Below the pieces are notes generated by a model. That model did no database searches, was not told the DNA's origin, and saw only the letters and a list, made by a program, of their open reading frames with translations. The position numbers and the translations under genes are program-made. Shown piece by piece: positions 4,423 through 5,086 of a DNA stretch of 5,086 nt (its first letter is position 1; each line of letters begins with the position of its first letter). Origin of the DNA: Chloroflexota bacterium (GTDB lineage Bacteria; Chloroflexota; UBA4733); NCBI GenBank assembly GCA_025980355.1, contig JAICXR010000283.1:1-5086 (forward strand). Reading direction: 5' to 3'.

Positions 4423-5086
4423 ACGCGGGCGCCAACTTTGCCGCCAACCCGGCTGCCGATGAACTGAGCGGACGGCGTGTGACGGTCCTCGGCCTCGGGC
4501 GGCGCGAGGGAGTGTCGCTCGTGCGCTTCCTCACCGCGATAGGCGCTGAGGTGCTGGTCAGCGATCGGCTGGCGGCACCCCAACTGGCGGAGAGTCTCGC
4601 CGCCATCGCCGGCCTGCCCGTCCAATTGGACCTCGGCGGCCACGACGCGGACCGCATCCTGACCTGGAGCCAGGTGATCTGCGTCAGCCCGGTCATTCCC
4701 CGCAGCCTGCCGCTGCTGCAAGAGGCGCAGCGGCGGGACATCCGCCTGACCAGTGAAGTCGAGCTATTCTTCCAACGCTGCCCGGCGCCGATCATTGGCA
4801 TCACCGGCAGCGCCGGCAAGACGACGACCACGACGATGATCGGCCGGATGCTGGAGTGCTCCGGGCGGTCGGCGGTGGTGGGCGGGAACATCGGCTGGCC
4901 CTTGCTGGGAACGCTGCCCCAATTGACCGCCGACCAGACGGTGGTGATGGAGCTCTCCAGCTTTCAACTGCAGCCAATGCAGCAAAGCCCGCATGGCGCG
5001 GTGGTGACCAATCTGACGCCCAATCACCTCGATCGCCATGGCAGCATGGAGGAGTATGCCGAGGCCAAGCGCCAGGTCGTCAAGCA
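4419..5086 (+). CDS. murD: MurD, UDP-N-acetylmuramoyl-L-alanine--D-glutamate ligase (3' end beyond window)
   Basis: MurD adds D-glutamate to UDP-MurNAc-L-Ala in the cytoplasm, using ATP, in the second step of the stem-peptide assembly. The window holds 222 complete codons of a protein that is usually about 450 residues. The N-terminal UDP-binding domain has VTVLGLGRREGVSLVRFL (21-38), VSD at 47-49 and SPVIP (90-94). The ATP-binding domain begins with TSEVELFF (111-118) and the P-loop ITGSAGKTTT with Lys134. ELSSFQL (178-184) and NLTPNHLDRHG (198-208) follow, both Mur-ligase signatures that fit MurD. The P-loop reads GSAGKT where GTNGKT is usual. The GTG start overlaps the ftsL stop in the sequence GTGA, and no separate ribosome binding site is needed if translation is coupled. 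The remaining central domain and the C-terminal glutamate-binding domain lie outside. Confidence 0.93.
   Translation, partial: MNAGANFAANPAADELSGRRVTVLGLGRREGVSLVRFLTAIGAEVLVSDRLAAPQLAESLAAIAGLPVQLDLGGHDADRILTWSQVICVSPVIPRSLPLLQEAQRRDIRLTSEVELFFQRCPAPIIGITGSAGKTTTTTMIGRMLECSGRSAVVGGNIGWPLLGTLPQLTADQTVVMELSSFQLQPMQQSPHGAVVTNLTPNHLDRHGSMEEYAEAKRQVVK

Noticed and set aside
4208..4891. A 227-codon minus-strand open frame across ftsL and murD
   Set aside because: It is opposite recognisable FtsL and MurD sequence and has no motif of its own.
1..5086. Mobile elements, CRISPR arrays, tRNA or rRNA genes
   Set aside because: Reading both strands I found no spaced identical repeats, transposase or integrase motifs, or tRNA-like cloverleaf sequence. 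The genes look like a uniform chromosomal core region.

Overview
The window is very GC-rich, with codon third positions strongly G/C. It carries two divergent sets of housekeeping-type genes. Protein motifs (a MiaB with a GCDEHCTYC radical-SAM site, a compact rsmH-ftsL-murD series, a murD P-loop reading GSAGKT) and -10-like boxes of the form GGTATRNT would suit a high-GC Chloroflexota bacterium, perhaps of the Thermomicrobia/Sphaerobacter type. That placement is inferred from general resemblance and no database was searched. A cell with peptidoglycan is implied by murD and the ftsL-like gene.

Left arm, minus strand (read right to left from 2065): an unrecognised 137-residue protein starts at a TTG with a good ribosome binding site. 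A stand-alone response-regulator receiver follows, overlapping it by 20 bases if its GTG start is used. Its phospho-acceptor position holds His instead of Asp. After a 93-base gap with its own -10-like box comes miaB (tRNA ms2i6A synthase), whose C-terminal end runs off the left edge.

Right arm, plus strand: an SGNH/GDSL-type hydrolase gene starts 48 bases from the divergent 137-residue gene. After a 101-base gap comes the start of a division and cell wall (dcw) cluster: rsmH (16S rRNA m4C1402 methyltransferase), an ftsL-like septum protein gene 18 bases downstream, and murD overlapping it by the GTGA quartet and running off the right edge. No mraZ precedes rsmH, and ftsI, murE, murF and mraY do not lie between ftsL and murD, so the cluster is rearranged relative to the textbook order.

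The most notable points are the probable leaderless promoter of rsmH (TATACT seven bases before the A of ATG), a repeated GGTATRNT box in all three main intergenic gaps, and the degenerate receiver. I see no mobile element, CRISPR array, tRNA, rRNA or convincing intrinsic terminator. Nothing here amounts to a clearly new multi-gene system.
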